Shown: positions 33,621 through 42,321, numbered from the stretch's first letter. The stretch is 56,999 bases of DNA from JBBQWR01 sp038210495 (GCA_038210495.1 JBBQWR010000039.1:1-56999), one strand, 5' to 3'. Numbers and translations: made by a program. The notes: generated by a model not told the origin, from the letters alone.

Positions 33621-34388
33621 ATGGCACCCAATCCCGCCACTGCGCTCGACGGCCTGACCGCCGTCGTCACCGGCGCCGCCAGCGGCATCGGCCGGGCCAT
33701 CGCACTGGAGTTTGCCGGCGCCGGCGCCGATTGCCTGATTCACACTCGCCGCAATCTGGCGGGCGGCCAAGCCGTGGCCGACGAAGCCATCCGCCTGGGC
33801 CGCAAATCGCAAGTCCTGCTCGCCGATCTCGCCAATCCGGCCGATCAAGATGCCTTCGCCACCGCTGCCTGGTCTTGGCAAAACAAAATCGACATCTGGG
33901 TTAACAACGCCGGCGCCGACACGCTCACCGGCGCGGCAGCCGCTTGGAATTTCGAGCAAAAGCTAAACGCTCTCTGGCAGGTCGATGTCGTCGCCTCCAT
34001 GCGACTGAGTCGTGCGATCGGCGCCCAAATGAAACAGCAGGGTCGAGGAACCATCATCAACATCGGCTGGGATCGGGCCGATTATGGGATGGCGGGCGAC
34101 AGCGGCGAGCTATTCGCGGCCACCAAAGGCGCCGTCATGTCGTTCACGCGCAGCCTGGCGCGTTCGCTCGCCCCCAGGGTCCGCGTCAACTGTATTGCCC
34201 CCGGGTGGATCAAGACAAGCTGGGGCGAGAACGCCAGCGAGTACTGGCAACAGCGGGCCTCTGCTGAATCGCTCCTCGGCCGCTGGGGCGATGCGAACGA
34301 TGTCGCCAAGCTCGCAAATTTTCTGGCCTCGCCGGCCGCCGCCTTCATCACCGGTCAAGTCATTGCCGTCAACGGCGGATTACAATAA
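33621..34388 (+). CDS. Short-chain dehydrogenase/reductase with non-canonical active site
   Basis: The 255-residue Rossmann protein has the cofactor motif TGAASGIG (17-24), the structural NNAG (95-98) and a typical C-terminus (ITGQVIAVNGG). The catalytic motif is altered: the usual YxxxK reads F165-A-A-T-K169, and the usual Ser before it is replaced in INIGWDRADYG. The lysine is kept. An SDR without Ser and Tyr should not work by the normal mechanism, so it may be a pterin-type reductase, a binding protein, or an enzyme with another donor. It stands before a DHPS-like gene and pabB on the same strand, which suggests a pterin cofactor role, by inference. Confidence 0.85.
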   Translation: MAPNPATALDGLTAVVTGAASGIGRAIALEFAGAGADCLIHTRRNLAGGQAVADEAIRLGRKSQVLLADLANPADQDAFATAAWSWQNKIDIWVNNAGADTLTGAAAAWNFEQKLNALWQVDVVASMRLSRAIGAQMKQQGRGTIINIGWDRADYGMAGDSGELFAATKGAVMSFTRSLARSLAPRVRVNCIAPGWIKTSWGENASEYWQQRASAESLLGRWGDANDVAKLANFLASPAAAFITGQVIAVNGGLQ

Positions 34389-34413
34389 GAAACTCGAACT
34401 TAACGAATCTGGA

Positions 34414-34449
34414 TGGCCGGGGCTGGAGGCGTACTCGCCGAAGCCCCGG
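34414..34449. repeat. GGCCGGGGCTGG...AAGCCCCGG palindrome
   Basis: A copy of the CCGGGGC repeat family in the gap between the SDR gene and the DHPS-like gene; its arms can pair around a GAGGCGTACTCGCCG loop. Confidence 0.55.
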
Positions 34450-34511
34450 AGCGTTGAGTTAGAGAACAGAGAAGACGCCACCTCTAATGATAAGTCCGTT
34501 TCTTGGCCCAC

Positions 34512-35951
34512 ATGCCGCACGCCCAGCGAATTCATTTTGTCACGGGACGACTGGCCGAACATGCTCTGCGGACCATGTTGGCTGAGCTTGCGCCGCGAGT
34601 CGGTTTCGATTACACGCTCGATGTCTTGAACATCACGGTCGCCGCGCTGATGACGCCCGAGTGGATCGCCAAACGGATTTCCGTGCCGCCGCAAACGACG
34701 CGAGTGCTGCTACCCGGCTATTGCGACGGAGATTTGGCGCCGGTGATTGCGGCCGCCGGGGTACCGGTCGAGCGAGGCCCGCGCGACTTGCGGCGCCTGC
34801 CGGATTTTTTTGGCCATCGCCCCGCGGCCAGCGACTATGGGCGACACGACATTCAGATTCTGGCCGAGATCAATCACGCTCCAAGACTTGCGTTGAACGA
34901 AATTTTGGTCGAAGCCGAGCGACTGCGAGCGAGCGGCGCCGATCTGATCGATGTCGGCTGCGATCCCGGAGAGCCTTGGTCCCGCGCCGCGGAAACCGTG
35001 CGAGCCCTGCGCGACGCCGGCCATCGTGTCTCGATCGACAGCATGAATCCCCGCGAGATCGAGCCGGCGGTGCGGGCAGGCGCCCAGCTCGTTCTCTCGG
35101 TGAACTCGTCCAACTGCCGCGCCGCGCTCGGCTGGGGCTGCGAGGTGGTGGTCGTGCCCGACGCGTCGGCCGATCTTTCGGGACTCGATGAAACGGTCGC
35201 GCGATTGGCCGAAGCCGGCGTGCCGCTGCGGATCGATCCCGTGCTGGAACCGATCGGTTTTGGTTTTGCCGCCAGCCTCAATCGCTATTTTGCCACGCGA
35301 CAAAAATTCCCCGACGCCGAAATGATGATGGGCGTCGGTAATCTCACCGAACTGACCGAAGTCGATTCGGCCGGGGTGAATATGCTCCTGATCGCGATTT
35401 GCGAAGAGCTGGGAATTCGTAGCGTGCTGACCACCGAGGTGATTCACTGGGCCAAAAGCTCAGTAGCGGAGTGCGATGTCGCGAGACGGCTGGCGTACTA
35501 CGCTGTGCAACATCGGCAACTACCGAAGCACGTCGACCCGCGGCTCGTAATGCTTCGCGGGGGCAAGTCGATCGATGTGGGCTCGGCGGAATTGGATCGC
35601 CTGGCCGCCGCCCTCAAGGACCACAATTACCGCGTGTTCGCCGAAGCTGGGCAAGTCCACCTGGTGAGCGCCGGATTACACCTATCCGACGCCGATCCGT
35701 TCAAGCTTTTCGCCGAGCTCTTGGCGAGCCAGCCGCGCAACCTCGATTCGGGCCATTCGTTTTACTTGGGATTCGAGATGGCCAAAGCGCTGACGGCCCT
35801 GACGCTGTCCAAAGAGTATCGGCAAGACGAAGCGCTCGGCTGGGGATTGCTCACGCGCGCCGAGCAGAGCCATCGCCTCAGGCGTGGTCCGGCCAATCTG
35901 CCGCCGCCGAACGAGTCCGGTGAGATCACTCCGGGGAACCGCGAGCCGTGA
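34512..35951 (+). CDS. Dihydropteroate-synthase-like protein of the tetrahydromethanopterin type
   Basis: ATG 34512 (MPHAQRIHFVTGRLAE) is preferred over an in-frame TTG three codons upstream. The 479-residue protein has an N-terminal domain of about 120 residues (FVTGRLAEHALRTMLAELAP, RVLLPGYCDGDLAPV). It is followed by a TIM-barrel like dihydropteroate synthase: ILAEINHAPRL, GADLIDVGCDPGEPW, RVSIDSMNPREIEPAVRAGA and VLSVNSSNC. This two-part protein is known from genomes that make tetrahydromethanopterin, where it is thought to couple a pterin to an aminobenzoate-derived side chain. Its stop overlaps the start of pabB by 4 bases, giving a direct link to aminobenzoate supply. Confidence 0.85.
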   Translation: MPHAQRIHFVTGRLAEHALRTMLAELAPRVGFDYTLDVLNITVAALMTPEWIAKRISVPPQTTRVLLPGYCDGDLAPVIAAAGVPVERGPRDLRRLPDFFGHRPAASDYGRHDIQILAEINHAPRLALNEILVEAERLRASGADLIDVGCDPGEPWSRAAETVRALRDAGHRVSIDSMNPREIEPAVRAGAQLVLSVNSSNCRAALGWGCEVVVVPDASADLSGLDETVARLAEAGVPLRIDPVLEPIGFGFAASLNRYFATRQKFPDAEMMMGVGNLTELTEVDSAGVNMLLIAICEELGIRSVLTTEVIHWAKSSVAECDVARRLAYYAVQHRQLPKHVDPRLVMLRGGKSIDVGSAELDRLAAALKDHNYRVFAEAGQVHLVSAGLHLSDADPFKLFAELLASQPRNLDSGHSFYLGFEMAKALTALTLSKEYRQDEALGWGLLTRAEQSHRLRRGPANLPPPNESGEITPGNREP

Positions 35952-37414
35952 GCGACCCACTCGACGAATTTGCCGGCATCGTCCAAGAGCTTTCGCCGGC
36001 GCCACGCGCGGAGCAGGCTTTCTTGCGGCTGGCCCATTTGCCGCACTGTCTGTTTCTCGATAGCGCCCGCCGCGACCCGGAGCTAGGGCGCTATTCGTTC
36101 ATAACGGCCGATCCCTTCGACTGTATCGATGTCGGTTCAGACGGAGCTGCCGAGAACGACACGAAAAAAAACTCGCTGGAATGTGTTCGGCTTTCGCTGG
36201 GCGGCTTTAAGTCGCCGACGCTTCCGGATTTGCCGCCGTTTCAGGGAGGCGCGGCGGGTATGTTCTCCTACGAACTGGGACGACAATTCGAACGCGTGCC
36301 CAGGGCGCGGGTCGACGAATTTCGCGTCCCGGTCATCGCCATCGGACTGTACGACGTCGTCCTGGCGATCGATCATCTGACCGATCGAGCTTGGATTATC
36401 TCGCAGGGCTTTCCCGAGCAAGATTGGGCCAGTCGGCATCGGCGGGCTGTCGAGCGAGCGAATGAATTTCGAGATTGGCTTCTCAATGTGAATCCGCATC
36501 CGTCGCGTCATGCGGAGATCGCGCACGACGCCGACCCCGTCGCGGAAAGTGAGCTAGCGCAGCAGTTCGATGTAACCGACCGCGCGTCGTGGGCCGGCTT
36601 GCCCCTCACCAGCGACTTTTCGCCGGAAAGCTATCTCGAAGCGGTCCGCCGGGCGATCGAGTATATCCATGCCGGCGACATCTTTCAGGTGAACCTATCG
36701 CAGCGGCTGCTGTGTCCCGCGAGCGACGATCCGATTGCGCTCTACTTGCGGCTGCGGCGGAGAAATCCGGCCACGTTCGCCGGATATTTCGATCTGGGCG
36801 AGTTTCAAATCGCCAGCGCCTCGCCCGAGCGATTTTTATGCGTGCTTGGCGATCGCGTGGAGACCCGGCCGATCAAGGGCACGCGACGCCGCAGGGCCCA
36901 ACCGGAGGCCGATCTGTTCGCCGGCGACGAGCTTCGGCAGAGCGAAAAAGACAACGCCGAAAATGTGATGATCGTCGATCTGCTGCGGAACGACCTGTCG
37001 CGCGTCTGCCGACCCGACAGCGTCGTCGTCAGCGATTTGTGCCGGCTGGAGAGCTACGAGTTCGTCCAGCATCTGGTCTCTGTCGTTCGCGGCCAATTGT
37101 CGCCAGGGAAGACGGCCATCGATCTGTTGGCGGCGGCGTTTCCAGGCGGCTCAATTACCGGCGCGCCGAAGGTCCGAGCGATGGAGATTATCGCCGAGCT
37201 TGAGCCAACCGCGCGTGGCGTTTACTGTGGCGCGCTGGGCTATCTGGGATTCGACGGCTCGATGGACTTGAATATCCCGATCCGCACGATCACCGTCGGC
37301 CGCGGCTGGTGGCAGATGCCCGTCGGCGGCGGAATCGTCTCCCAAAGCTCGTCGGACCACGAGTACCAAGAAACATGGCACAAAGCCGAAGGCCTGCTCC
37401 GTTCGCTACGCTGA
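35948..37414 (+). CDS. pabB: Aminodeoxychorismate synthase component I (PabB)
   Basis: The GTG start overlaps the DHPS-like stop (GTGA). The 488-residue protein has the chorismate-binding fold: PPFQGGAAGMFSYELGRQFE in the N-domain, then YIHAGDIFQVNLSQRL, FASASPERFL-type block (QIASASPERFLCV) and the signature RPIKGTRRR. The Lys in PIKGT marks PabB rather than TrpE. Then come SEKDNAENVMIVDLLRNDLS, FPGGSITGAPKVRAMEII and a C-terminal PVGGGIVSQSSSDHEYQE. It makes 4-amino-4-deoxychorismate, the precursor of p-aminobenzoate, together with a PabA glutaminase not found here. The coupling to a pterin enzyme points to H4MPT or folate synthesis. Confidence 0.92.
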   Translation: MSDPLDEFAGIVQELSPAPRAEQAFLRLAHLPHCLFLDSARRDPELGRYSFITADPFDCIDVGSDGAAENDTKKNSLECVRLSLGGFKSPTLPDLPPFQGGAAGMFSYELGRQFERVPRARVDEFRVPVIAIGLYDVVLAIDHLTDRAWIISQGFPEQDWASRHRRAVERANEFRDWLLNVNPHPSRHAEIAHDADPVAESELAQQFDVTDRASWAGLPLTSDFSPESYLEAVRRAIEYIHAGDIFQVNLSQRLLCPASDDPIALYLRLRRRNPATFAGYFDLGEFQIASASPERFLCVLGDRVETRPIKGTRRRRAQPEADLFAGDELRQSEKDNAENVMIVDLLRNDLSRVCRPDSVVVSDLCRLESYEFVQHLVSVVRGQLSPGKTAIDLLAAAFPGGSITGAPKVRAMEIIAELEPTARGVYCGALGYLGFDGSMDLNIPIRTITVGRGWWQMPVGGGIVSQSSSDHEYQETWHKAEGLLRSLR

Positions 37415-37421
37415 AAGCGAC

Positions 37422-37576
37422 GCCGCGCCCGCCGCGCTCTGGAGCCGCGCCCGCCGCGCTCTGGAGCCGCGCCCGCCGCGCTCTGGAGCCGCGCACGAAG
37501 TAAGCGGGGGGCCATCGATTCATCGTCGATCTTCGGCTCTGCTGCGTTCACGCACCGCTTGCTTCGTGCGCGGCTC
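37422..37576. repeat. 22-bp tandem (3 copies) joined to GCGCACGAAGTAAGCGG inverted repeat, copy 2
   Basis: Bases 37422-37487 are three head-to-tail copies of a 22-bp GC-rich unit (begins GCCGCGCCCGCC, ends CTCTGGA). The next unit runs into the left arm of the GCGCACGAAGTAAGCGG family (37486-37507), and the right arm is at 37555-37576. The tandem probably grew from the arm itself. Confidence 0.75.
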
Positions 37577-37675
37577 TAGCGCCGGATCGATTGGCTCGGG
37601 ACCTCGGGTTGTCTCGCCCTTTCAGGCCTCTTAAGATATTTCTGTTCTCGAACCCAGGGCGGCGCGGGCCTGCTT

Positions 37676-38509
37676 ATGAATCAACTCACCATCGCGACGG
37701 TAGCCGACTTTTTGGAACGATTCGCTCCGGCTGCGTTGGCCGAAGATTGGGACAATGTCGGTCTGCTCGTGGGCGACAAAGACCAAGCGGCGATGCGGAT
37801 CATGACTTGCTTGACGATCGCGCCCGCCACGCTGGCCGAGGCGATCGCCGAGCACGCCGATTTGATCGTCGCTCATCATCCGATGCCCTTGCGGCCGATT
37901 CGCCGTTTGACGACCGAGTCGCACGACGGACGATTGCTGCTGCGTTTGGCCGGCGCGGGAATCGCCGTATACAGTCCGCATACGGCGTTCGATTCGGCTC
38001 GCGAGGGAATCAATCGGCGGTTGGCCGAAGGGTTAGGCCTGATCGGTATCGAACCGCTAACCCCCAGCGCCAACGATTCCGACGTCGGCGTCGGTCGAAT
38101 GGGCCGCTTGCCGGCGCCGATGAGGTTGGATGAAATGGCCAAGCACGTCGGTCATTTCTTGCGCGTCGAGCGATTGCAAATCGTCGGCGCCGCGGAAGCG
38201 ATGGTCACTACGGTAGCCGTCGGCTGCGGCAGCGCGGGTGAGTTGATCTCGCTGGCCAAGCAGCGGGGCTGCGATGCTTTCGTCAGCGGCGAAGCCCGAT
38301 TTCACGCCTGCCTGGAAGCGGAGAGCGATGGCATCGGTTTGATTCTCGCCGGCCATTACGCAAGCGAACGCTTCGCCGTCGAGCAATTGGCCCTGGTGCT
38401 AGCGGAGCAATTTCCTGCGGCAACCATGTGGGCCAGCCGGCGAGAACGCGACCCGATCGATTGGATTGATGTGGGGCTTGCGACGCGCATCGCGAGCGAA
38501 CGCGGCTAA
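37676..38509 (+). CDS. Nif3-like dinuclear metal protein
   Basis: The 277-residue protein belongs to the Nif3/YbgI (DUF34) family, whose members form a toroid with a two-metal site. Metal-ligand blocks are DLIVAHHPMPLRP, with the conserved His pair, YSPHTAFD, and the C-terminal GHYASERFA with a His followed by Glu. The N-terminal EDWDNVGLLVGD is typical. These proteins are sometimes annotated as GTP cyclohydrolase 1 type 2, but the cellular role is not settled. The last residues (ATRIASERG) and the stop codon are written by a dispersed palindromic repeat. It follows pabB after a 260-bp repeat-rich gap. Confidence 0.88.
   Translation: MNQLTIATVADFLERFAPAALAEDWDNVGLLVGDKDQAAMRIMTCLTIAPATLAEAIAEHADLIVAHHPMPLRPIRRLTTESHDGRLLLRLAGAGIAVYSPHTAFDSAREGINRRLAEGLGLIGIEPLTPSANDSDVGVGRMGRLPAPMRLDEMAKHVGHFLRVERLQIVGAAEAMVTTVAVGCGSAGELISLAKQRGCDAFVSGEARFHACLEAESDGIGLILAGHYASERFAVEQLALVLAEQFPAATMWASRRERDPIDWIDVGLATRIASERG
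38491..38508 (-). repeat. CGCGAGCGAACGCGGCTA repeat inside the Nif3 3' end
   Basis: In reverse it reads TAGCCGCGTTCGCTCGCG, matching the intergenic element at 32398-32422. It encodes the last residues and the first bases of the stop codon of the Nif3 gene. Confidence 0.5.
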
Positions 38510-38559
38510 GCGGCGGATTCGTCTTCTGATGGCGGACGGGGCATAATATAATCCGGGGC

Positions 38560-39597
38560 ATGAAACGAACCGAAATGATTTGGAGTTGGATTATGCGCGG
38601 CCTGTCGAGCCCAAAAATCCTGGTCGGCCTCGTCGCGATCGCCGGGCTGCTCGTGGCCGGGTATCTCGGGCTGTCGTCGGGCTGGGGCGCCGGCGCTCCG
38701 CTGCCCGAGGGTGTTTCCGATCTCAAAGTCAAAGACATCCCATTCGATGGCAAGCAGGCTTACGAGTATCTGAAGCAGGTCTGCGCGATCGGGCCGCGGC
38801 AGAGCGGCTCGGCCGGCATGGTCAAGCAGCAGAAGCTGATTTCCGATCACTTCACGAAGCTCGGAGGCGACGTCAGCTTTCAAGAATTTCAGGCCCGCGA
38901 TCCCCAGAACGGCGAAAACGTGCCGATGGCGAACCTAATCGTGCATTGGCATCCGGATCGCAAAGAGCGAATTTTGCTCTGCACCCATTACGACACCCGA
39001 CCATTCCCCGACCAGGACAAGCGGAATCCGAAGGGAGTATTCATCGGCGCCGACGACGGAGCGAGCGGCGTGGCCGTGCTGATGGAATTGGCCCGATCGA
39101 TGCCCAAGCTCGAGAGCAAGTACGGCGTCGATTTCGTGCTGTTCGACGGCGAAGAATACGTGTTCGAAGATCGCCCGTGGCCGAAGAAGGGCGATCCTTA
39201 TTTCCTTGGGGCCGAGTATTTCGCCCGCATGTACGCCGGCAGCCCGCCGGATTACAAGTACCGCTGGGGCGTGCTGCTGGACATGGTGGGCAACAGCGAC
39301 CTGAAGATTTATCAAGAGTTCAATAGCATGTCGTGGCGCGACACGCGGCCGCTGGTCGAGGACATTTGGCGGACGGCGTACAAAATGGGCGTGCGGGAAT
39401 TCATTCCGCATCGCAAGCACGAGGTGCTGGACGACCATTTGCGGCTGCACGATTTGGGACACATCCCGACGTGCGACATCATCGACTTCGATTATCCCTA
39501 TTGGCACACGGAGCAGGATACGCCGGCCCACTGCTCGGCGCTATCGCTGGCGAAGGTCGGCTGGGTCATGCTAGAGTGGCTGAAGCAAGCCAAATAG
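38560..39597 (+). CDS. M28-family zinc peptidase / glutaminyl cyclase-like protein
   Basis: The 345-residue protein has one N-terminal membrane helix (ILVGLVAIAGLLVAGYLGLS), so the catalytic domain should face the periplasm. The M28 metal and catalytic blocks are present: THYDTR, GADDGASGVAVLMEL with the bridging Asp, LFDGEEYV with the catalytic Glu and Glu ligand, and the C-terminal YWHTEQDTPAHCS with the final His. The spacing, and the D-Y-P-Y-W-H-T-E-x-D-T block, resemble glutaminyl-peptide cyclotransferases, which make N-terminal pyroglutamate. An aminopeptidase is the alternative. Confidence 0.86.
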   Translation: MKRTEMIWSWIMRGLSSPKILVGLVAIAGLLVAGYLGLSSGWGAGAPLPEGVSDLKVKDIPFDGKQAYEYLKQVCAIGPRQSGSAGMVKQQKLISDHFTKLGGDVSFQEFQARDPQNGENVPMANLIVHWHPDRKERILLCTHYDTRPFPDQDKRNPKGVFIGADDGASGVAVLMELARSMPKLESKYGVDFVLFDGEEYVFEDRPWPKKGDPYFLGAEYFARMYAGSPPDYKYRWGVLLDMVGNSDLKIYQEFNSMSWRDTRPLVEDIWRTAYKMGVREFIPHRKHEVLDDHLRLHDLGHIPTCDIIDFDYPYWHTEQDTPAHCSALSLAKVGWVMLEWLKQAK

Positions 39598-39623
39598 CCG
39601 CCACGGTCGCCGAATCAACCCGC

Positions 39624-40328
39624 ATGGATCCCGTTCATCAGGCCATCGCCTTCGTCCCGCTGGGCTTGTATCTCTTGGGTCTGGGCACGATTCATCTGCG
39701 GGCGAGGGTCGTCGTCTGGTCGGGGACGATGGATAATTGCGCCTTGGCGATGGCCGTCGTGGGACTGGCGATCGTCGGGCCGATGGAAATGCTGTTGCCG
39801 CAGACGTCGCCACTTCCTGGCGCATATTTGTGGCTCCTGATACTCGCGCTCTACGGCCTGAGCGTGACGCTGTTGAATCTGCTTGCGCGGCCCCGGTTGG
39901 TCGTGTTTCATTTGTCCGCGGAGCAACTGCGGCAGCGTCTGGCCGAACTGCTTCCGCGGATCGATATTCAGGCGAGCGGCGCCGGCGATAGCTTTGTGCT
40001 GCCCCAAGCCGGAGTTCAATTCCATTTGGAATCTTATCCACCGATGCAAACCGTCTCGTTGGTCGCGATCGGCGACCGACAGAGCGTCAGCGGCTGGCGA
40101 CGTTTGCAGCGCGAGTTGACCGGCGCCCTGAAGCAGACGGGCGCCGCATCGCGTGGCCCGGGTTTCTCCATCGCGATCGCCGGCGCGGCAATCTTGTGTT
40201 ACGCCATGTACTGGCTCTACCGGATGGACACCGTGACCGCCAAGCAAACGCTGCACGATATTCTCCGCGACACGAGCGCGGCGGCGAGCTCCGTCAGGCC
40301 AGGACAACGGGCGAATCGTATCGGTTAG
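39624..40328 (+). CDS. Membrane protein of unknown function
   Basis: ATG 39624 gives a 234-residue product 27 bases after the M28 gene, so cotranscription is likely. It has three N-terminal helices (AIAFVPLGLYLLGLGTIHL, CALAMAVVGLAIVGPMEML, YLWLLILALYGLSVTLLNLL). Then comes a cytoplasmic or periplasmic domain of about 110 residues (LVVFHLSAEQLRQRLAELLP) and one C-terminal helix (SIAIAGAAILCYAMYWLY). The family was not recognised. Its end overlaps the end of the ASCH gene on the opposite strand by 4 bases. Confidence 0.7.
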   Translation: MDPVHQAIAFVPLGLYLLGLGTIHLRARVVVWSGTMDNCALAMAVVGLAIVGPMEMLLPQTSPLPGAYLWLLILALYGLSVTLLNLLARPRLVVFHLSAEQLRQRLAELLPRIDIQASGAGDSFVLPQAGVQFHLESYPPMQTVSLVAIGDRQSVSGWRRLQRELTGALKQTGAASRGPGFSIAIAGAAILCYAMYWLYRMDTVTAKQTLHDILRDTSAAASSVRPGQRANRIG

Positions 40329-40678
40329 GCGCCTTGCTTCCGCAGCTCTTTGTCGGCCTTGCGCTGCGCCTGCTCTTGGGGCCCGACAACGACGAAAATC
40401 AGGCGGTAAGCCTTATGGCCGCCGGCAAGCTGGTCGGGATACAGATCGCGAATCTCCTGACGCAAAGCATCGGCGGTCGGGAAGCCATCGGGTAGGGCAT
40501 CCCCATCGGTGAGCTCGTCGAGCCTCACTTCGTCGACCGCTGCGATGTCGATGTATCCCACGCCCGGGATATAGCTCTTCTGACCCGGTCGCATCCGAGG
40601 CGATTTCCAAAGGCGAATCGTCTGCGTCTTTTCGCCGCGGCGAATCGCGTCGAGGAATTTTTTCTTGAAGAGGAGCAT
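40325..40678 (-). CDS. ASCH-domain protein
   Basis: The 117-residue protein opens with LLFKKKFLDAIRRGEKTQTI then RLWK, the characteristic ASCH start in which the helix is followed by the K-T-x-T/S-R loop. The beta-barrel core follows (GYIDIAAVDEVRLDEL and KAYRLIFVVVG). ASCH domains resemble PUA domains and are thought to bind RNA or modified nucleotides. It is small, cytoplasmic and alone between a convergent gene and dnaA. Confidence 0.85.
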   Translation of the reverse strand: MLLFKKKFLDAIRRGEKTQTIRLWKSPRMRPGQKSYIPGVGYIDIAAVDEVRLDELTDGDALPDGFPTADALRQEIRDLYPDQLAGGHKAYRLIFVVVGPQEQAQRKADKELRKQGA

Positions 40679-40784
40679 CGATGCGCCGGCGTTTTCATGG
40701 CAAGGTTAGTTCAGTAGCTACGCCGCGATGCAGTGTAGCAGGGCGGGGGCGGCTTTGGAGTCGGTTGGCGCCGACGCGCGTGGG

Positions 40785-40850
40785 ACAAGGGACTTACGCC
40801 CCCCCCTCGCCTGCCTCGTAACTCCCGACTCCCGTCTCCCGACTTTCCTC
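40785..40850. repeat. Repeat-rich gap after dnaA
   Basis: It contains GGGACTTACGCCCCCCCCTC (GGCGAGCGGGGG family, reversed) and ACTCCCGACTCCCGTCTCCC, the reverse of a sequence at about 33530-33555 (GGGAGACGGGAGTCGGGAGT). These lie just beyond the 3' end of dnaA. Confidence 0.5.
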
Positions 40851-42321
40851 ACGCTTGCCTGAGATGCTCCTCGACGCGGCGGATAGCGTCTTCCACGTTC
40901 CAGTCCTTGCCGCTGAGCTCGATTTTCGTTTGCTTGGCGACCCAGCCGTTGACCGTTTTGTGAGCCGAGATGACCGTGCTGTGGCTGCGACGGCCGAAGT
41001 GCTCGCCGATCTCGGCCAGCGGCGCCCGCGTATGCTTGCGGGCCAGCCACATCGCCAACATCCGCGGCTGGCTGACCGTTTTGGCTCGCCGGCTCGAATG
41101 CAGGGCGGCCGCCTCGAGTCCAAACACATCGCACACCGCCTTGTCGATGTCGATCAGCTTAACCGACCGAGCGCCATGACGGATCATTTCGGCCAACGCC
41201 TCTTCGGCGATCGCGCGAGTGATCGGCTGCTGCAAAATTCGACTGGCCGCTTCCAATCGATTGATGGCGCCCGACAATTCTCGCGCGTGCGAGGTCAAAT
41301 GGGTGGCGATCAATTCGGCCACGTCGTCGGCCAGGGCAAAACCGATTTTATCGGCCAGTCGCCGCAAGATGCCAACTCGCGTTTGGAAGTCGGGCGAATC
41401 GATGCCGCACACCATCCCCGCCCCGACTCGCGTCGCCAACTCACCGCTAACCGAGCGGAGCCCGACGGGGCATTTGTCGCTCGCCAGAATCAATTGCCGG
41501 CCCTCGCGCAACAGCGCGTCGGTCGTATGCAGCAGCTCGCCAAGCGTGGCCTTCTTGCCTTCGAAGAACTGCACGTCGTCGATGATCAATAGCTCGACGC
41601 CGCGATACTTGCGGCGGAAGTTCGGCAGCCCGGAGCCGTTGAGCGCCTCGACGAAATACGTCGTGAACTGCTCGGCCGACAGATAGACGGCGTGCAAATT
41701 CGGCGACCTCGCTCGAGCGGCGTTCCAGATTCCCTCGAGCAGATGAGTTTTACCCACGCCGGTGGGCCCATGAACGAACAGCGGCGAATAGCGTCCGGGC
41801 TGTTCGGCGACCAACTGCGCGGTCGCATGAGCCAAGCGATTGGAACTGCCGACGACAAACGAATCGAGCGATGCGAACTTGCGGCGCGTGAATCCGCGCG
41901 GCCCGGGGGCGCGGCTATGACTGTCGCTCGAGTCGGTGGTCGCAGGGCTGAGCCTTAAAGGATGATTCCCCGCATTGTCGTTGTCGCCGCGAAGGGGCGC
42001 CCCGTTGTCGCAATTCGATTTACCGTTACTGGACGCGCGGGCGGCGACCTTTGGCGCGGCGGTCGATCGCGCCAGATTTTTGTCGACGCGAAATTCCAGC
42101 GCCGTCGACTTGCCCAACACCTCGACGCAGGCGGCTTCGATCTCGCCGCGGAAATGCGATCGGACCCAGTCCTGAGCGAAGCGGCTTTGAAGCTCGACCA
42201 ACAGCGATCCCTCACGCACGCTGAGGCGGGCGTGACCCGCCAGCCAGAGATCGAACCGCTCCTGGCCGACTTTTTCGGCGACGCAAGCCAGCAACGCCGA
42301 CACGATGTCCTTATCGTCCAT
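40849..42321 (-). CDS. dnaA: Chromosomal replication initiator DnaA
   Basis: The 490-residue protein binds DnaA boxes at the origin and opens DNA for replication. Domain I (1-80) has VGQERFDLWL. A flexible domain II spans about 85-145. Domain III is AAA+ with Walker A GPTGVGKTH (185-193), Walker B LLIIDDVQFF, and the sensor block ATRVGAGMV. Domain IV (from about 385) has the DNA-binding helix-turn-helix with the signature ARKHTRAPLAEIGEHFGRR and STVISAHKTV. The flanks are an ASCH gene and a GNAT gene; dnaN is not adjacent, as in many planctomycetes. Confidence 0.94.
   Translation of the reverse strand: MDDKDIVSALLACVAEKVGQERFDLWLAGHARLSVREGSLLVELQSRFAQDWVRSHFRGEIEAACVEVLGKSTALEFRVDKNLARSTAAPKVAARASSNGKSNCDNGAPLRGDNDNAGNHPLRLSPATTDSSDSHSRAPGPRGFTRRKFASLDSFVVGSSNRLAHATAQLVAEQPGRYSPLFVHGPTGVGKTHLLEGIWNAARARSPNLHAVYLSAEQFTTYFVEALNGSGLPNFRRKYRGVELLIIDDVQFFEGKKATLGELLHTTDALLREGRQLILASDKCPVGLRSVSGELATRVGAGMVCGIDSPDFQTRVGILRRLADKIGFALADDVAELIATHLTSHARELSGAINRLEAASRILQQPITRAIAEEALAEMIRHGARSVKLIDIDKAVCDVFGLEAAALHSSRRAKTVSQPRMLAMWLARKHTRAPLAEIGEHFGRRSHSTVISAHKTVNGWVAKQTKIELSGKDWNVEDAIRRVEEHLRQA

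Noticed and set aside
31264..38509. Whole stretch considered as a secondary-metabolite cluster because of the KASIII and the halogenase-like gene
   Set aside because: There is no acyl carrier protein, polyketide or peptide synthetase gene, and the pterin/PabB genes give a simpler explanation.
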